Part shown: positions 23,203 through 32,859 of the stretch, piece after piece
Layout of the letters: each line of letters starts with the position of its first letter
Position numbering within the stretch: position 1 is the stretch's first letter
From: Olsenella sp. KH3B4
GTDB taxonomy: Bacteria; Actinomycetota; Coriobacteriia; Coriobacteriales; Atopobiaceae
DNA: 64,000 nucleotides
Direction: 5' to 3'
NCBI GenBank assembly: GCA_900111695.1
Contig: FOHD01000006.1
Coordinates: 62,001-126,000, forward strand
Position numbers and translations under genes: made by a program
Notes under the pieces: generated by a model
Seen by the model: the letters and a program-made list of their open reading frames with translations, nothing else
Databases searched by the model: none
What the model was told of the DNA's origin: nothing

Positions 23203-24853
23203 GGCTCACCTCCCGGCCAAGCTCCTTGACCGCCTGTGCATACAGCTCGTCGGTCAGCTTGTTGTCATGCCACTCGACGCAGTTCTCGGCAAACGAGAGG
23301 CCCTTGCCCTTGGTGGTGTGAGCCAGCACCGCACGCGGCCGCGTGTGGCTTGGCGCAAGCACACTCCAGAGCGCACTTACATCGTGGCCGTCCACCTCAA
23401 TTGCCTCGAACCCAAAGGCGCGAAACTTCTCCGCAAGGCTTCCCGTGTCCAGGACCTGCGCCGTTGGCCCGTCGAGCTGCAGCCCATTGACGTCCACGAC
23501 AACCGTGAGCGATGCCAGGCCCAGATGGCCGGCAAGCGCGGCGGCCTCCCAGACCGAGCCCTCGTTGCACTCGCCGTCACCCAGCAGGCAGAACACGCGC
23601 GAGCCACTCGCTCGCCTGTTGGCAGCAATGGCCAGGCCACACGCGTAGCCAAGCCCCATGCCAAGGCTGCCGCCGGAGGTCTCGATGCCGCGGGCAGGAT
23701 CGCGCCTGGGGTGCTTGAACAGCACGGCATTGGGGCCGAGAAGGCCGCGGTCGATGTCCTCCTGCGAGACGAGGCCCGCATGGAGCAGTGCCGGGTAGAG
23801 CGCGAGGGAAGCGTGTCCCTTGGAGAGCACAAAGCGATCGCGCCGCTCCCAGGGGGTACCATCGGCCCCCGTGCGCATGACGCCGCCGTAGAGCACCGCG
23901 AGAATCTCCGCAGCCGAGAGGCTTCCGCCCAGGTGGAACGGCATATCCGGGTTGGTGTGCGCAAACTCGACAACGGCGCGACGGATGTCCAGGGCAAGCC
24001 CCGAGAGACGGCGCCGTTCAGAGGGGACAAGCGCCGAGGCGAGCGCCGTGGGAAGCCAACCGCCCTGAACAGAGGTCCCAGCGACCTCCTGCCCGGCACG
24101 CAGCCAGGTGAGGCCCCATTCGATGACCGTCGCGTCCGCAAGACCGATGGTCTGACGCAGCACGAGGACGGGATCGTTCTCACCGCATCCCAGCGCCTCC
24201 GCACGCTTCCCCGCCGCAGACGCGGAATAGCGCACCTTCGACCAGGTGATCTTACGACCAGAGCAGCGCTCGACGGCGTCAAAGGCCGTCTCGCGCGAGA
24301 AGTCGGCGTCCTCGAGGCCCGGGCACTCGCCAAGGTTCTCCCAACCCTCCTGGCAGAGGACCGGCTTGCCATCGACGGTACGAACGCGCAGCAGGTAGAG
24401 CACCGGGCTGCCAGGTTGGATGCGCAGGTGCTCGGAGACGTCTGCGGGGGCGGGCACCACGCGCTTGTCGAGGACGTGGGTCACGAAGTCCTTACCCTGC
24501 TCGCGAAGGGACTCCCCAAACGAGAGGGGCCGCTCACCAGCGGGGTGCGAGAGAGCGCGCTCGGAGACAAAGGTGCCCGAGCCGCGCACCTGGACGAGAA
24601 ACCCCTCGTCCACGAGCTCGCTGATGGCGCGGCGAACGGTGCCGCGCGAAATGCCAAAGCGAGCCATGAGCTCGTGCTCGGAGGGAATGCGGGAGCCGGG
24701 CGCCCACTCGTGCAGCGCGATCTTCTCGCGCAGAAGGTCTGCCAGCCGCGAGTACACGGGAGCGGAACCCGCCTTGCCCGCAACCTGCTCCGCAGACCTG
24801 CCGGCCACCGCCTGCTGGGCATCCCGCAGCGTATCTGTGCCGTTCTCTGCCAT
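23195..24853 (-). CDS. GntR/UTRA transcription regulator fused to transketolase N-terminal subunit
   Basis: 552 aa, start at 24853 with GGGGAGGGG. Residues about 33-97 are a GntR winged helix (RIPSEHELMARFGISRGTVRRAISELVDEGFL), about 109-250 a UTRA ligand-binding domain, and about 281-552 the thiamine-diphosphate half of transketolase. The last has SKGHAS (344-349), GDGECNEG (426-433) and VDVNG (N456), the full GDG...N cofactor motif. No stop, frameshift or linker repeat separates the parts. The family knowledge predicts a DNA-binding repressor that carries half an enzyme. TGTACA (24900-24905) is a possible operator core. Confidence 0.9.
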   Translation of the reverse strand: MAENGTDTLRDAQQAVAGRSAEQVAGKAGSAPVYSRLADLLREKIALHEWAPGSRIPSEHELMARFGISRGTVRRAISELVDEGFLVQVRGSGTFVSERALSHPAGERPLSFGESLREQGKDFVTHVLDKRVVPAPADVSEHLRIQPGSPVLYLLRVRTVDGKPVLCQEGWENLGECPGLEDADFSRETAFDAVERCSGRKITWSKVRYSASAAGKRAEALGCGENDPVLVLRQTIGLADATVIEWGLTWLRAGQEVAGTSVQGGWLPTALASALVPSERRRLSGLALDIRRAVVEFAHTNPDMPFHLGGSLSAAEILAVLYGGVMRTGADGTPWERRDRFVLSKGHASLALYPALLHAGLVSQEDIDRGLLGPNAVLFKHPRRDPARGIETSGGSLGMGLGYACGLAIAANRRASGSRVFCLLGDGECNEGSVWEAAALAGHLGLASLTVVVDVNGLQLDGPTAQVLDTGSLAEKFRAFGFEAIEVDGHDVSALWSVLAPSHTRPRAVLAHTTKGKGLSFAENCVEWHDNKLTDELYAQAVKELGREVSHV

Positions 24854-25028
24854 GCTGCCCCTCCCCCGCTCCAAGCGCGCCGACGTTGCGAGACATAGTT
24901 GTACACCACTTGTCCTCATGTGGGACACGCAACGGGATGTTCTGGGCGCATGCGCCAAAACAACACGCCAGCGGCAAGCAGGCCGCGCGCAAACCGAAGG
25001 CAGGCCGCGTGCTAACCGAGTCGAGAAA

Positions 25029-25113
25029 TGGTAGGGGCGGTGGGACTCGAACCCACAATCCTTTCGGCGAGGGATTTTAAGTCCCCTGCGTATGCCAATT
25101 CCGCCACGCCCCC
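25029..25113 (-). tRNA. tRNA-Leu (UAA)
   Basis: 85 bases with long variable arm and encoded CCA. Acceptor GGGGGCG paired with CGCCCCT (one G-T), anticodon loop CTTAAAA with anticodon TAA, T-loop GTTCGAGTC. It lies 19 bases after ppx on the same strand and may be cotranscribed. Confidence 0.95.
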
Positions 25114-25132
25114 AGCTCGTCTTGGGAGTGCC

Positions 25133-26131
25133 CTACTCCCCAGACGTCTTGAGCGGTCTCATGGTGGGCTTCCACACCACCGGAGACTCGCGCCCCTCAA
25201 GCATAGCAGCAGCGACGATCGAAAGGCCAAAGAGAAGATCGCTCTCGCTCACCGTGAGGCTCGAAAAGCCCGTCTGGCGCACAAGCTCTGACACGGCAAC
25301 AGCGCCACCCAAGATCACGGGCGCACGCTTGGCCTGGATGCCCTTGAGCGCGGCGCGCTCCTCCTGCGTGAGCGAGGCAAGGCGCCGCTCAAGGGCGTCG
25401 ACCTGCTCGCCCGCAAGCTCGTGAAGATGCACGTATGCGGGGTCGTACGGGTCAAGTTCGGCATCGATGGCAACGAGCGTGGTGACCGTCCCGCCTGTGA
25501 CCACAAGCGTCTGGGGATTGCCCAGGCGCCCTCCTGCGTCCTTGAGCGCCTGCGAGAAGGTCTGCGCCGCGTACTCGTGGGCCTGGGCCAGGTCCGCAGC
25601 AGACGGCGGGTCCTCGCGCGAGAGGAAACGCTCTGTAAGCCGCCTGCAGCCAACTTGGACCGAGGTAACCCACCCCAGGTCAAGGGTGCCGCTAGCAAGC
25701 TCGCCCACGGCAAGCTCGGTGGAGCCGCCACCGTTGTCGGCAACCAGGATGCGGCGACCCTCAAAGTCCTGCGCTACGCCCAGGAAGGTGAGGGCGCCCT
25801 CGATCTGACCGGGGATGATGAGAGAATCGAGTCCCAGCGAGGCAAGGGCGGCGCCCAGCTCGGGCGAGTTCGAGGCATCGCGTGCGGCGCTTGTGAGGGT
25901 GCAGCACACGGCCTCTGCGCCGGACTCGCGCGCGGTCGTGACGTAGGCTTTTGCGCAGGCAAAGACGCGCTCCATGGCATCCTGCGCAAGCTTGCCGGTC
26001 CTGTCCACGTCCTGCCCAAGGTTGCAGATGTTCGACTGCTTGCCCAGCCGCACAACGCGGGACCCCTCGACGTCTGCCACCGCAAGGCGGCAGGTGACCG
26101 TACCAATGTCGATGACCGCGACCCTGCGCAT
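25133..26131 (-). CDS. Ppx/GppA family phosphatase
   Basis: 332 aa, ASKHA fold. Begins VAVIDIGTVTCRLAVADVEG (phosphate-1 loop), followed by TSAARDASNSPEL and the phosphate-2 loop ILVADNGGGSTELAVG. Members hydrolyse polyphosphate or pppGpp. At about 330 aa it has only the two ASKHA lobes and not the C-terminal HD-like extension of long exopolyphosphatases. The conserved catalytic Glu region is present as IPGQIEGALTFLG. Its ATG overlaps the stop of the FtsB-like gene by one base. Confidence 0.88.
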   Translation of the reverse strand: MRRVAVIDIGTVTCRLAVADVEGSRVVRLGKQSNICNLGQDVDRTGKLAQDAMERVFACAKAYVTTARESGAEAVCCTLTSAARDASNSPELGAALASLGLDSLIIPGQIEGALTFLGVAQDFEGRRILVADNGGGSTELAVGELASGTLDLGWVTSVQVGCRRLTERFLSREDPPSAADLAQAHEYAAQTFSQALKDAGGRLGNPQTLVVTGGTVTTLVAIDAELDPYDPAYVHLHELAGEQVDALERRLASLTQEERAALKGIQAKRAPVILGGAVAVSELVRQTGFSSLTVSESDLLFGLSIVAAAMLEGRESPVVWKPTMRPLKTSGE

Positions 26132-26961
26132 TAGTTACCGCTTCCCGAGGTGTCCGTGGAGTAGTGGAAAATGACGTCGGCGACATTCACGTACCAGGGA
26201 ACATCCGCCGAGACGACCGTGCCCGTGCCCATGGGGGTGGCATCGGCATCAGCATCCGAGAGGCCCTCGACAACCACGCCCGTCTCGCCCTCTCCAACGT
26301 AGCCGCGCTCGCGCGCAAGGTCCTGGACGCCCTCGGGTGTCATGAGGGCGTCGACCTCGCTGGTGAGCTGGTCGTTGCTCTGGGCGGTGGCATCATAGGT
26401 GGCCTGAAGATCAAGTCCCGAGCGCCATGCCGCATAGAGGTTGCAGGCGGGGCCATAGAGCATGACCGCCGTGGCAATGATTACGGCAACGATGATGACA
26501 GGAAGGCGATGCGCGCCCGCAAACTCCTCGGCACGCGAGACCGTCGCAGAGGCCGCGGACGTGGCACCTGAGGCCACATCCGCCGCCCTGGAGGCAACGT
26601 CGGCAACGGCACCGGACGCGGGCTCGGCAACGCGCTGCGCGCGGCGATCGGAGCGCGGACGCGTGCGAGCGGCGCTTGCAGCACCCACAGAGCGCGTCGC
26701 TTGTGCGCGGCCGACGGAGGCGCCGCGAGAGGCGCGCCTGCGGGCTTCAGAGGCCTGCATGCGGGCAGAGCGCGGCCGTGCGGCAGTACCCGTGCCCACG
26801 TGGCGACCAGTGGGGCCGTCCTCCTCCACGCGAACGCCCTCCATCACCGAGGAGAATGGTGAACGATGGGTTCTACCTGCGGAATAGGTATAGACAGCCG
26901 GTCTGGGAGACACGTCTACGGAACCTCTCAGCGCAATTTCTGTGCCCGAATATCTGCTCAT
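26131..26961 (-). CDS. FtsB/DivIC-type septum formation initiator with long disordered N-terminus
   Basis: 276 aa. Residues 1-150 are rich in Arg, Ala and Ser with no fold (for example RRASRGASVGRAQATRS). A single membrane helix follows (about 156-178, VIIVAVIIATAVMLYGPACNL), then a short heptad region (DATAQSNDQLTSEVDALMTPEGVQDLARERGYVGEGE), which carries the RxxGYVxxGE-type end typical of FtsB/DivIC. It would act in the divisome with FtsL/FtsQ. Start uncertain: the SD of the first ATG is weak, and an internal ATG at codon 40 is possible. Cotranscribed with ppx. Confidence 0.75.
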   Translation of the reverse strand: MSRYSGTEIALRGSVDVSPRPAVYTYSAGRTHRSPFSSVMEGVRVEEDGPTGRHVGTGTAARPRSARMQASEARRRASRGASVGRAQATRSVGAASAARTRPRSDRRAQRVAEPASGAVADVASRAADVASGATSAASATVSRAEEFAGAHRLPVIIVAVIIATAVMLYGPACNLYAAWRSGLDLQATYDATAQSNDQLTSEVDALMTPEGVQDLARERGYVGEGETGVVVEGLSDADADATPMGTGTVVSADVPWYVNVADVIFHYSTDTSGSGN

Positions 26962-27051
26962 GCCGTTGCTTCGTTTCTAGTGTGGTTTGGCGTGACAGCG
27001 CGGACGCGCCGTATGGGTCTCAGTGTATACCAGGAAGGCGCTCGGGCAGGG

Positions 27052-29160
27052 TCAAGATCTCTTCTCCTCTTGCTTCGCACGGTCCCAAAGAACGTTGAGC
27101 TCCTCGGTCGAAAGGTCCTCGAGAGCGACGCCTCCTTCGCGGGCCAGCTCCTCCATGCGCGACCAGCGGCGACGGAACTTCTCGTTGCTCTGCGTCAGCG
27201 CGCCCTCGGCGTCGATGCCCTCCATACGCGCAACGTTGACCAGCGAGAAGAGCAGGTCGCCAAACTCCAGCGCACGGCTCTGCGAGCCCTTTTGCTCGCT
27301 TTCGAACTCGTTGCGCTCCTCGCGCACCTTCTCCCACACGCCTGATACGTCATCCCAGTCGAAGCCCGCCCTGGCCGCGCGGGAGCTGATCTTCTGGCAC
27401 TGCATGAGCGCAGGCATCGAGCGCGGCACCGAGTCGAGAAGCCCCTCCTCGGCTTTCGCGGCCCGTCCACCCGTCGCCTCGCGCTCGCGGCGCTTCACAT
27501 TGTCCCAGATGCGCGCCACGTCCTCGGGGGTTTCGGCGTCCATACCCCCAAACACGTGCGGATGGCGGCGCACGAGTTTCTCGTCTATGGCACGGCACAC
27601 GTCGTCGATGGTGAACGAACCCTTCTCCGAGGCCACCTCGGAGTTAAGGATCACCTGGTAGAGCACGTCACCAAGCTCTTCGGCCATGTGGGGGTTGTCG
27701 CCCGTGCGCAGGGCCTCGGCCGCCTCGTAGGCCTCCTCGACCATATAGCGCGCAAGGGACTCGTGCGTCTGCTCGCGGTCCCAGGGGCAGCCGTCTTCCT
27801 GACGCAGGCGCCAGACTGTGCGGACGAGACGGTCGAACTCCGGGTGTGCGGCCGGGGCTCCCGGACGCGAGAGGCTCTCGGCGTCAACGGCGTCAAGGTC
27901 AGCCCCGGCCTCCTCGGGAGCCTGCTCTCGTACGGGCTCGGGCTCTGTCGCCGGATGGGGCGTGCCAGCGACGGCGACCTCGTTTGCCCGCATGGCCGCA
28001 GCAAGCGCCTCGGCAACGTACGTTGCGCCTGATGAGCTGGGGTGCAGCCTGCCGTCGGCAAACAGGAGCGGGTTCCTGGGCAGGACTGCCGCGCCGTCGA
28101 TCACGGTCACGTTTGGACGCCCCTTGCAGGCACGCTCGATTGCGCGGCGCACCCACGAGAGCGGCTTGCCGCTGGGGATGTCCGCGAGCGCTTGGGGGTC
28201 GTCTTCCTCCGTGCGCCAGAGCGGCGTGAGTACGTAGATGGGTGTATGCGGGAAGAGCTTGCACAGGCGGTCCAGATAGGCAGTTGCATCGCGGCGGATT
28301 TTCTTGCCCGAGCCCTTGCGCTTCCAGTCGTTGGTGCCATAGGCAACGGTGATCGCAGCGGGCGGCTCGCCGCGCAAGGCCTTGATGCCCGCAAGCGTCT
28401 GCGGGTCAAAGACGTAGCCGCAAACCGCCTGGTTCACGAGGTCAAGGCCAAGGGACGCCGAGAGGAGCGCGGGGTACGAGAGCGACGGGCACCCCACAAC
28501 AAAGCCCTGGGTAATGGAGTCGCCCAAGGCGAGAAGATAGGCGCGCCGGGACGCGGGCGTAAGCGTGCCGTTGGCGGCGAGATGCCCAACGGCCACAGAC
28601 ATGATGAGCGGAAGGTAGACGCGCACCTCAACGGGCGTGTGACCGGGATTGTCAAAGCTCACAGAGATGCGCCCGTCGCGGACAGCCACGGTATGGGCCT
28701 GGCCACTCCCCACGACCACGTCGATGCCGTCAATGAGCCCGTCCTCAGCCTGGCCAAGGCTCCCCAGATGCCCCATGACCTCGTCGTACATCGGCTTCGC
28801 ACGGTCGAGGGGCTGGGTCACGCGGCAGTCGAACGAGACCTCGTCCCCCGTGGTCACAAGCGACATGCATATGCCGGAGGTAGCGCGAGCTCTGTGGCCG
28901 CGATCGATGGCATCGAAGTAGCGCAGCTGCTTTTCCGAGAAGCGGTACGGCTGGACAAGGCCATCGCCTGCGTCCTCGACAACAAGGGCACCGCGCAGGT
29001 AGTCCATGATGTCACCGGCGAGAAACTCATCAACAGGCAGGCCATCGCCGGTGGCGGCGAGCGCGCCTGTCCGCGACCCCATGTGCGCTGCCGCAAGCGC
29101 CGTGCGCGCCAACTTGCCAGACCTGATGAGCCTTGCCCTGTCATCCCTGCTCAAAGCCAT
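27052..29160 (-). CDS. SGNH/GDSL hydrolase fused to MazG nucleotide pyrophosphohydrolase
   Basis: 702 aa, start at 29160 with GAGAGGGGA. Residues about 1-200 have a beta-rich N-terminal region; 205-390 form an SGNH hydrolase with GDSITQG (S215), the oxyanion AYGTNDW (N277) and DGRLHPSS (D369/H373). After an Ala/Glu/Pro linker (395-440), 441-702 is a full-length MazG: RLRQEDGCPWDREQTHESL, EEAYE and EELGDVL metal-binding helices, then the second repeat. MazG hydrolyses NTPs and aberrant nucleotides; SGNH enzymes are esterases or deacylases. It lies directly behind mfd, so it is probably cotranscribed. Confidence 0.88.
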   Translation of the reverse strand: MALSRDDRARLIRSGKLARTALAAAHMGSRTGALAATGDGLPVDEFLAGDIMDYLRGALVVEDAGDGLVQPYRFSEKQLRYFDAIDRGHRARATSGICMSLVTTGDEVSFDCRVTQPLDRAKPMYDEVMGHLGSLGQAEDGLIDGIDVVVGSGQAHTVAVRDGRISVSFDNPGHTPVEVRVYLPLIMSVAVGHLAANGTLTPASRRAYLLALGDSITQGFVVGCPSLSYPALLSASLGLDLVNQAVCGYVFDPQTLAGIKALRGEPPAAITVAYGTNDWKRKGSGKKIRRDATAYLDRLCKLFPHTPIYVLTPLWRTEEDDPQALADIPSGKPLSWVRRAIERACKGRPNVTVIDGAAVLPRNPLLFADGRLHPSSSGATYVAEALAAAMRANEVAVAGTPHPATEPEPVREQAPEEAGADLDAVDAESLSRPGAPAAHPEFDRLVRTVWRLRQEDGCPWDREQTHESLARYMVEEAYEAAEALRTGDNPHMAEELGDVLYQVILNSEVASEKGSFTIDDVCRAIDEKLVRRHPHVFGGMDAETPEDVARIWDNVKRREREATGGRAAKAEEGLLDSVPRSMPALMQCQKISSRAARAGFDWDDVSGVWEKVREERNEFESEQKGSQSRALEFGDLLFSLVNVARMEGIDAEGALTQSNEKFRRRWSRMEELAREGGVALEDLSTEELNVLWDRAKQEEKRS

Positions 29161-29201
29161 GAGGTCGTCCCCTCTCGTCACGTTGTGGCTACTGCCAGCC
29201 C

Positions 29202-32200
29202 CTACTCGTCGTCCGTCTCGTCGCCGCCGCCGACCTCCTCCAGCACGCCAAGCGCGGCGGGCATGACCTCCTCCTGCTTTGCGCGGAAGGGGTACGCCAG
29301 CTTGTGCGTCTTGGGATAGACCAGCGCGCCGCGCTCCTTGAGCTTGAGGGCCGTCTTTCTCGGCACGTCGATTCCCTGGTAGATGAGGCGTCCATTGGTG
29401 AGCGAGACCACCGTGCACCCCAGGCGCTGCGCGCGGATGCGGATGCGCGCCCGGTCAAGGAGGTTGCGGCCGGCAAGCGGCAGCGCCCCGTGGCTCTCCT
29501 CAAGGTCGCGCTGGAGCGCATCCACGTCGGAGAGCTCCGTTGCTGCGGCAAGCCTGCGGTACGCGAGCACGCGCTGGTCCACCTCGGGCATGTACTCCTC
29601 GGCCAGGTAGAAGTCGGCGGCGAGGTTGATGGTGACCTCGGGCACCTCCACCTCGGCAGTCTCGCCGCGCGCCTCGGCAACGGCCTCGCCCAGCATCTGC
29701 GTGAAGAGGTCAAAGCCCACGCTCGAGAGGTTGCCGTGCTGCTCGGCGCCCATGAGCGAGCCCGCGCCGCGAATCTCGAGGTCGCGCATCGCAATGCGCA
29801 TGCCGCTACCCAGGTCCTGGTACTCGTTGATGGCGGTGAGGCGGTCGGTGGCCTCGGGCGTGAGCGGCTGCGACGCCGGGAACATGAAGTAGGCGTACGC
29901 CTGCGTGCGGCCACGCCCCACGCGACCCTTGAGCTGGTAGAGCTGGGCCAGGCCCAGGCGCTGGGAGTCCTCGATGATGAGCGTGTTGGTGCGGGGGTTG
30001 TCGATGCCACTCTCGATGATGGTCGTTGCCACCAGCACGTCAATCTCGTGCTCCTGGAAGCGCAGCATCACGTCCTCTACCTCGCGGGCGCTCATCTTGC
30101 CGTGCGCCACGCCCACGCGCGCCTCGGGCGCCGCCTCCATCACGCGCGCCACGGCATCGTCGATGGTAGTCACGCGGTTGCTCACGTAGTAGACCTGCCC
30201 CTTGCGCTCCAGCTCGTTGCGGATGGCTGCCGAGACCAGATCTGGGTCCCACTCCCCCACGTGCACCTTCACGGGCAGACGTCCCGGCGGCGGCGTCATG
30301 ATGAGGCTCATGTCGCGCACGCCGCTCATGGCCATCTGCATGGTGCGCGGGATGGGCGTGGCCGAGAGCGTGAGCACGTCGACCTGCTCGCGCATGTTCT
30401 TGAGCTGCTCCTTGTGCTGCACGCCAAAGCGCTGCTCCTCGTCGATGATAACGAGCCCAAGGTCGTGGGGGTTGACGTCTGCCGAGAGGAGCCTGTGCGT
30501 GCCAATGAGCACGTTCACCGTGCCTGTGGCAAAGCCCTCGAGCGCCTGCCGCTGCTGGGCGGGTGTCACAAAGCGCGAGAGCACGCGGACGTCCAGGTCG
30601 AAGGGCGAGAAGCGCGAGAAGAACGTCTCGAAGTGCTGCTCGGCGAGGATCGTCGTGGGGCAAAGGACCATGACCTGCTTGCCGTCCTGGCAGCACTTGA
30701 ACGCCGCACGCAGGGCGACCTCGGTCTTGCCAAAGCCCACGTCACCGCAGAGCAGCCGGTCCATGGGCTTTCTCGCCTCCATGTCGGCCTTGATGTCGGC
30801 CACGGCCGAGGCCTGGTCGGGCGTGAGCTCGTAGGGGAAGCTCGACTCCATGTCCAGCTGGGCGGGGGTGTCGGGCGAGAAGGCATAGCCCGTCACCGAA
30901 GCGCGGCGCGTGTAGAGGTCAACCAGGTCAAACGCCAGCTTCTTGGCCGAGCGCCGGGCCTTGCCCGTGGCGCGTGACCAGTCCGCCGTGTTAAGACGCG
31001 TGAGGCGCGGGGAGGAGCCATCGGGGCCCACGTAGCGCGTGATGCGGTCGACCTGCTCGAGCGGCACATAGAGCTTGTCGCCGCCGGCGTACTCCAGCAG
31101 GAAGTAGTCGCGCATGCGCCCGGCGACCTCCTGGCGCACAATCTGTGAGAAGAGCGCGATGCCGTGCGTGGCGTGGACCACGTAGTCGCCGGGCTTGAAC
31201 GGGAAGGTCACGCTCGTGGGGTCCACGCGCTTGGCGCGACGGCGGTTGCGCGCCGTGCGCGGCGTGAGGTCGGAAATCGAGAGCACGCCCAGGTGCGCCG
31301 AGGGTACCACGATGCCCGCGGGCACCGGCGCGTCCGTGAAGGTCACCGAGCCGCGGCGCAGGGGCGCCACGGCACCGTTGGCGTCTGGGGAGGTCACGGG
31401 CACGGCATTCTCGGCAGCCGAGCCCAGCGATTCCGCAAAGGGAATGTGCTCGTCGGTGAGGCGCAGCTCGAGCGACTCGCGGGCACCGCGGTCCGGCGCG
31501 GCGAACACCACACTGGTGTTGTCATTAATGAGCTGACGAACAACCGAGATGAGCTTGGTGTCGGCACCGGCCACGTTGGGCTGACGCACCTTGAGCTCCG
31601 CCGTCACCGAACCGCCCACCCTGAGGATGGACGAGAGGGACAGGCGCTGCTGGCGCCCAAAGTCCATCTCGCGCGGGCTGGTGTAGAGCCCGTCCGTCGA
31701 GACGTGAGCCGAGGAGGCCGAGGCAGAGATGTCGTCCATGGCCCGCTGGCAGTCGTCGAAAAGCGCACGGGGCTCTGCGAGCACCACGAGGGCATCTTTC
31801 GCGATGTGCTCGATGGGGCTGGCCGAGCCGCCGTAGAGCACGGGGAGGTACTTCTCGAGCGACGGCTGAGCGGCGCGCGCCTGGATGGCCTCAAGATCCG
31901 CCGCGAGCTTGGTGTCGTTCTGGGCGCGGTTGTAGAGCGCCTTCTCGGCGCGGGAGATGGTCTCGTTGGTGAAGGCCATCTCGCGGCAGGGAACCACGTC
32001 AACGGAGTCCAGCTCGCCGATGGTCTGGCCCGTGGAGGGCACCATGCGGCGCACACGGTCAATCTCGTCGCCAAAGAACTCGATGCGCACCGGAGAGGTT
32101 GCCTGCGCGGGGAACACGTCGACGGAGTCTCCATGCACGTGAAAGGTTCCGGGTGCCGCTACGTCCTCCGCGTCGCCCACGTCCGTGTAGCCCATCCCTA

Positions 32201-32672
32201 CAAGCAGGGGCGCCACGTCCTCGAAGGGAACCTCATCACCCACGGAGAAGGTGCTCGAGGCAAAGTAGCCCGATCCCGCCGGCGGCACGCGACGCAAGAG
32301 CGCCGGCGCCGATGCCACCACGACGCACTTCTCACCTGCAGCCAGACGGGAAATCGCACGGCAGCGGGCGCCAATAACGGCGTCATCGGGGGCAGCCTCG
32401 GCCCACGGGTGATCGCGGCGCATGGGATAGCGGGCAACGACGTCCTGGCCCAGCCAGGCGGCAAGCGCCCGCGCGGCGCGATCCGCCGCCTCCTCGCCCG
32501 AGACAACAACCAGACAGGGACGCGGGTCTCGTGCCCAGAGCGCCGCAATCATCAGCGGTCGGGCGCTCTGGCCCACGGCGAGGGAGGCGTCATTGCCGCA
32601 GCCCAGCTCGTGGAGAAGCGGGACGAGCTCGGGTGCAGAAAGCAGCTGGCGAGAGACCCTGTTGATAAACAT
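29202..32672 (-). CDS. mfd: Transcription-repair coupling factor
   Basis: 1156 aa; the ATG at 32672 follows AAGGAG by 8 bases. N-terminal UvrB-like region, the RNA-polymerase-interacting Tudor-like domain (FKPGDYVVHATHGIALF), then SF2 helicase motifs: GDVGFGKTEVALRAAF (Walker A), VIIDEEQRFGVQHKE (DEEQ box), TLSATPIPRTMQMA, and IIESGIDNPRTNTLI, ending in the TRCF C-terminal domain. It removes stalled polymerase at lesions and recruits UvrA. Full length for the family. Confidence 0.96.
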   Translation of the reverse strand: MFINRVSRQLLSAPELVPLLHELGCGNDASLAVGQSARPLMIAALWARDPRPCLVVVSGEEAADRAARALAAWLGQDVVARYPMRRDHPWAEAAPDDAVIGARCRAISRLAAGEKCVVVASAPALLRRVPPAGSGYFASSTFSVGDEVPFEDVAPLLVGMGYTDVGDAEDVAAPGTFHVHGDSVDVFPAQATSPVRIEFFGDEIDRVRRMVPSTGQTIGELDSVDVVPCREMAFTNETISRAEKALYNRAQNDTKLAADLEAIQARAAQPSLEKYLPVLYGGSASPIEHIAKDALVVLAEPRALFDDCQRAMDDISASASSAHVSTDGLYTSPREMDFGRQQRLSLSSILRVGGSVTAELKVRQPNVAGADTKLISVVRQLINDNTSVVFAAPDRGARESLELRLTDEHIPFAESLGSAAENAVPVTSPDANGAVAPLRRGSVTFTDAPVPAGIVVPSAHLGVLSISDLTPRTARNRRRAKRVDPTSVTFPFKPGDYVVHATHGIALFSQIVRQEVAGRMRDYFLLEYAGGDKLYVPLEQVDRITRYVGPDGSSPRLTRLNTADWSRATGKARRSAKKLAFDLVDLYTRRASVTGYAFSPDTPAQLDMESSFPYELTPDQASAVADIKADMEARKPMDRLLCGDVGFGKTEVALRAAFKCCQDGKQVMVLCPTTILAEQHFETFFSRFSPFDLDVRVLSRFVTPAQQRQALEGFATGTVNVLIGTHRLLSADVNPHDLGLVIIDEEQRFGVQHKEQLKNMREQVDVLTLSATPIPRTMQMAMSGVRDMSLIMTPPPGRLPVKVHVGEWDPDLVSAAIRNELERKGQVYYVSNRVTTIDDAVARVMEAAPEARVGVAHGKMSAREVEDVMLRFQEHEIDVLVATTIIESGIDNPRTNTLIIEDSQRLGLAQLYQLKGRVGRGRTQAYAYFMFPASQPLTPEATDRLTAINEYQDLGSGMRIAMRDLEIRGAGSLMGAEQHGNLSSVGFDLFTQMLGEAVAEARGETAEVEVPEVTINLAADFYLAEEYMPEVDQRVLAYRRLAAATELSDVDALQRDLEESHGALPLAGRNLLDRARIRIRAQRLGCTVVSLTNGRLIYQGIDVPRKTALKLKERGALVYPKTHKLAYPFRAKQEEVMPAALGVLEEVGGGDETDDE

Positions 32673-32859
32673 GAAGGCAACTCCTTGGTACAGCAGAGAG
32701 ACATGCAAAGCGGCCCGCATGGCATGCATGCGGGCTCGTAGTAGCGGTAATTCTCCGCGATTGTATCAGGTGGCAGGGGCACGGGCGGACGTCCCAGGAC
32801 GCCCCACACCTCGACTGCAAATTGGGGCGCCCAGGGCCAGGCGGTGCCAAGAAGCGCCT

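Noticed and set aside
24880..24925. Defined GntR operator before the fusion gene
   Set aside because: Only a 6-base TGTACA core is symmetrical; too little to call a site.
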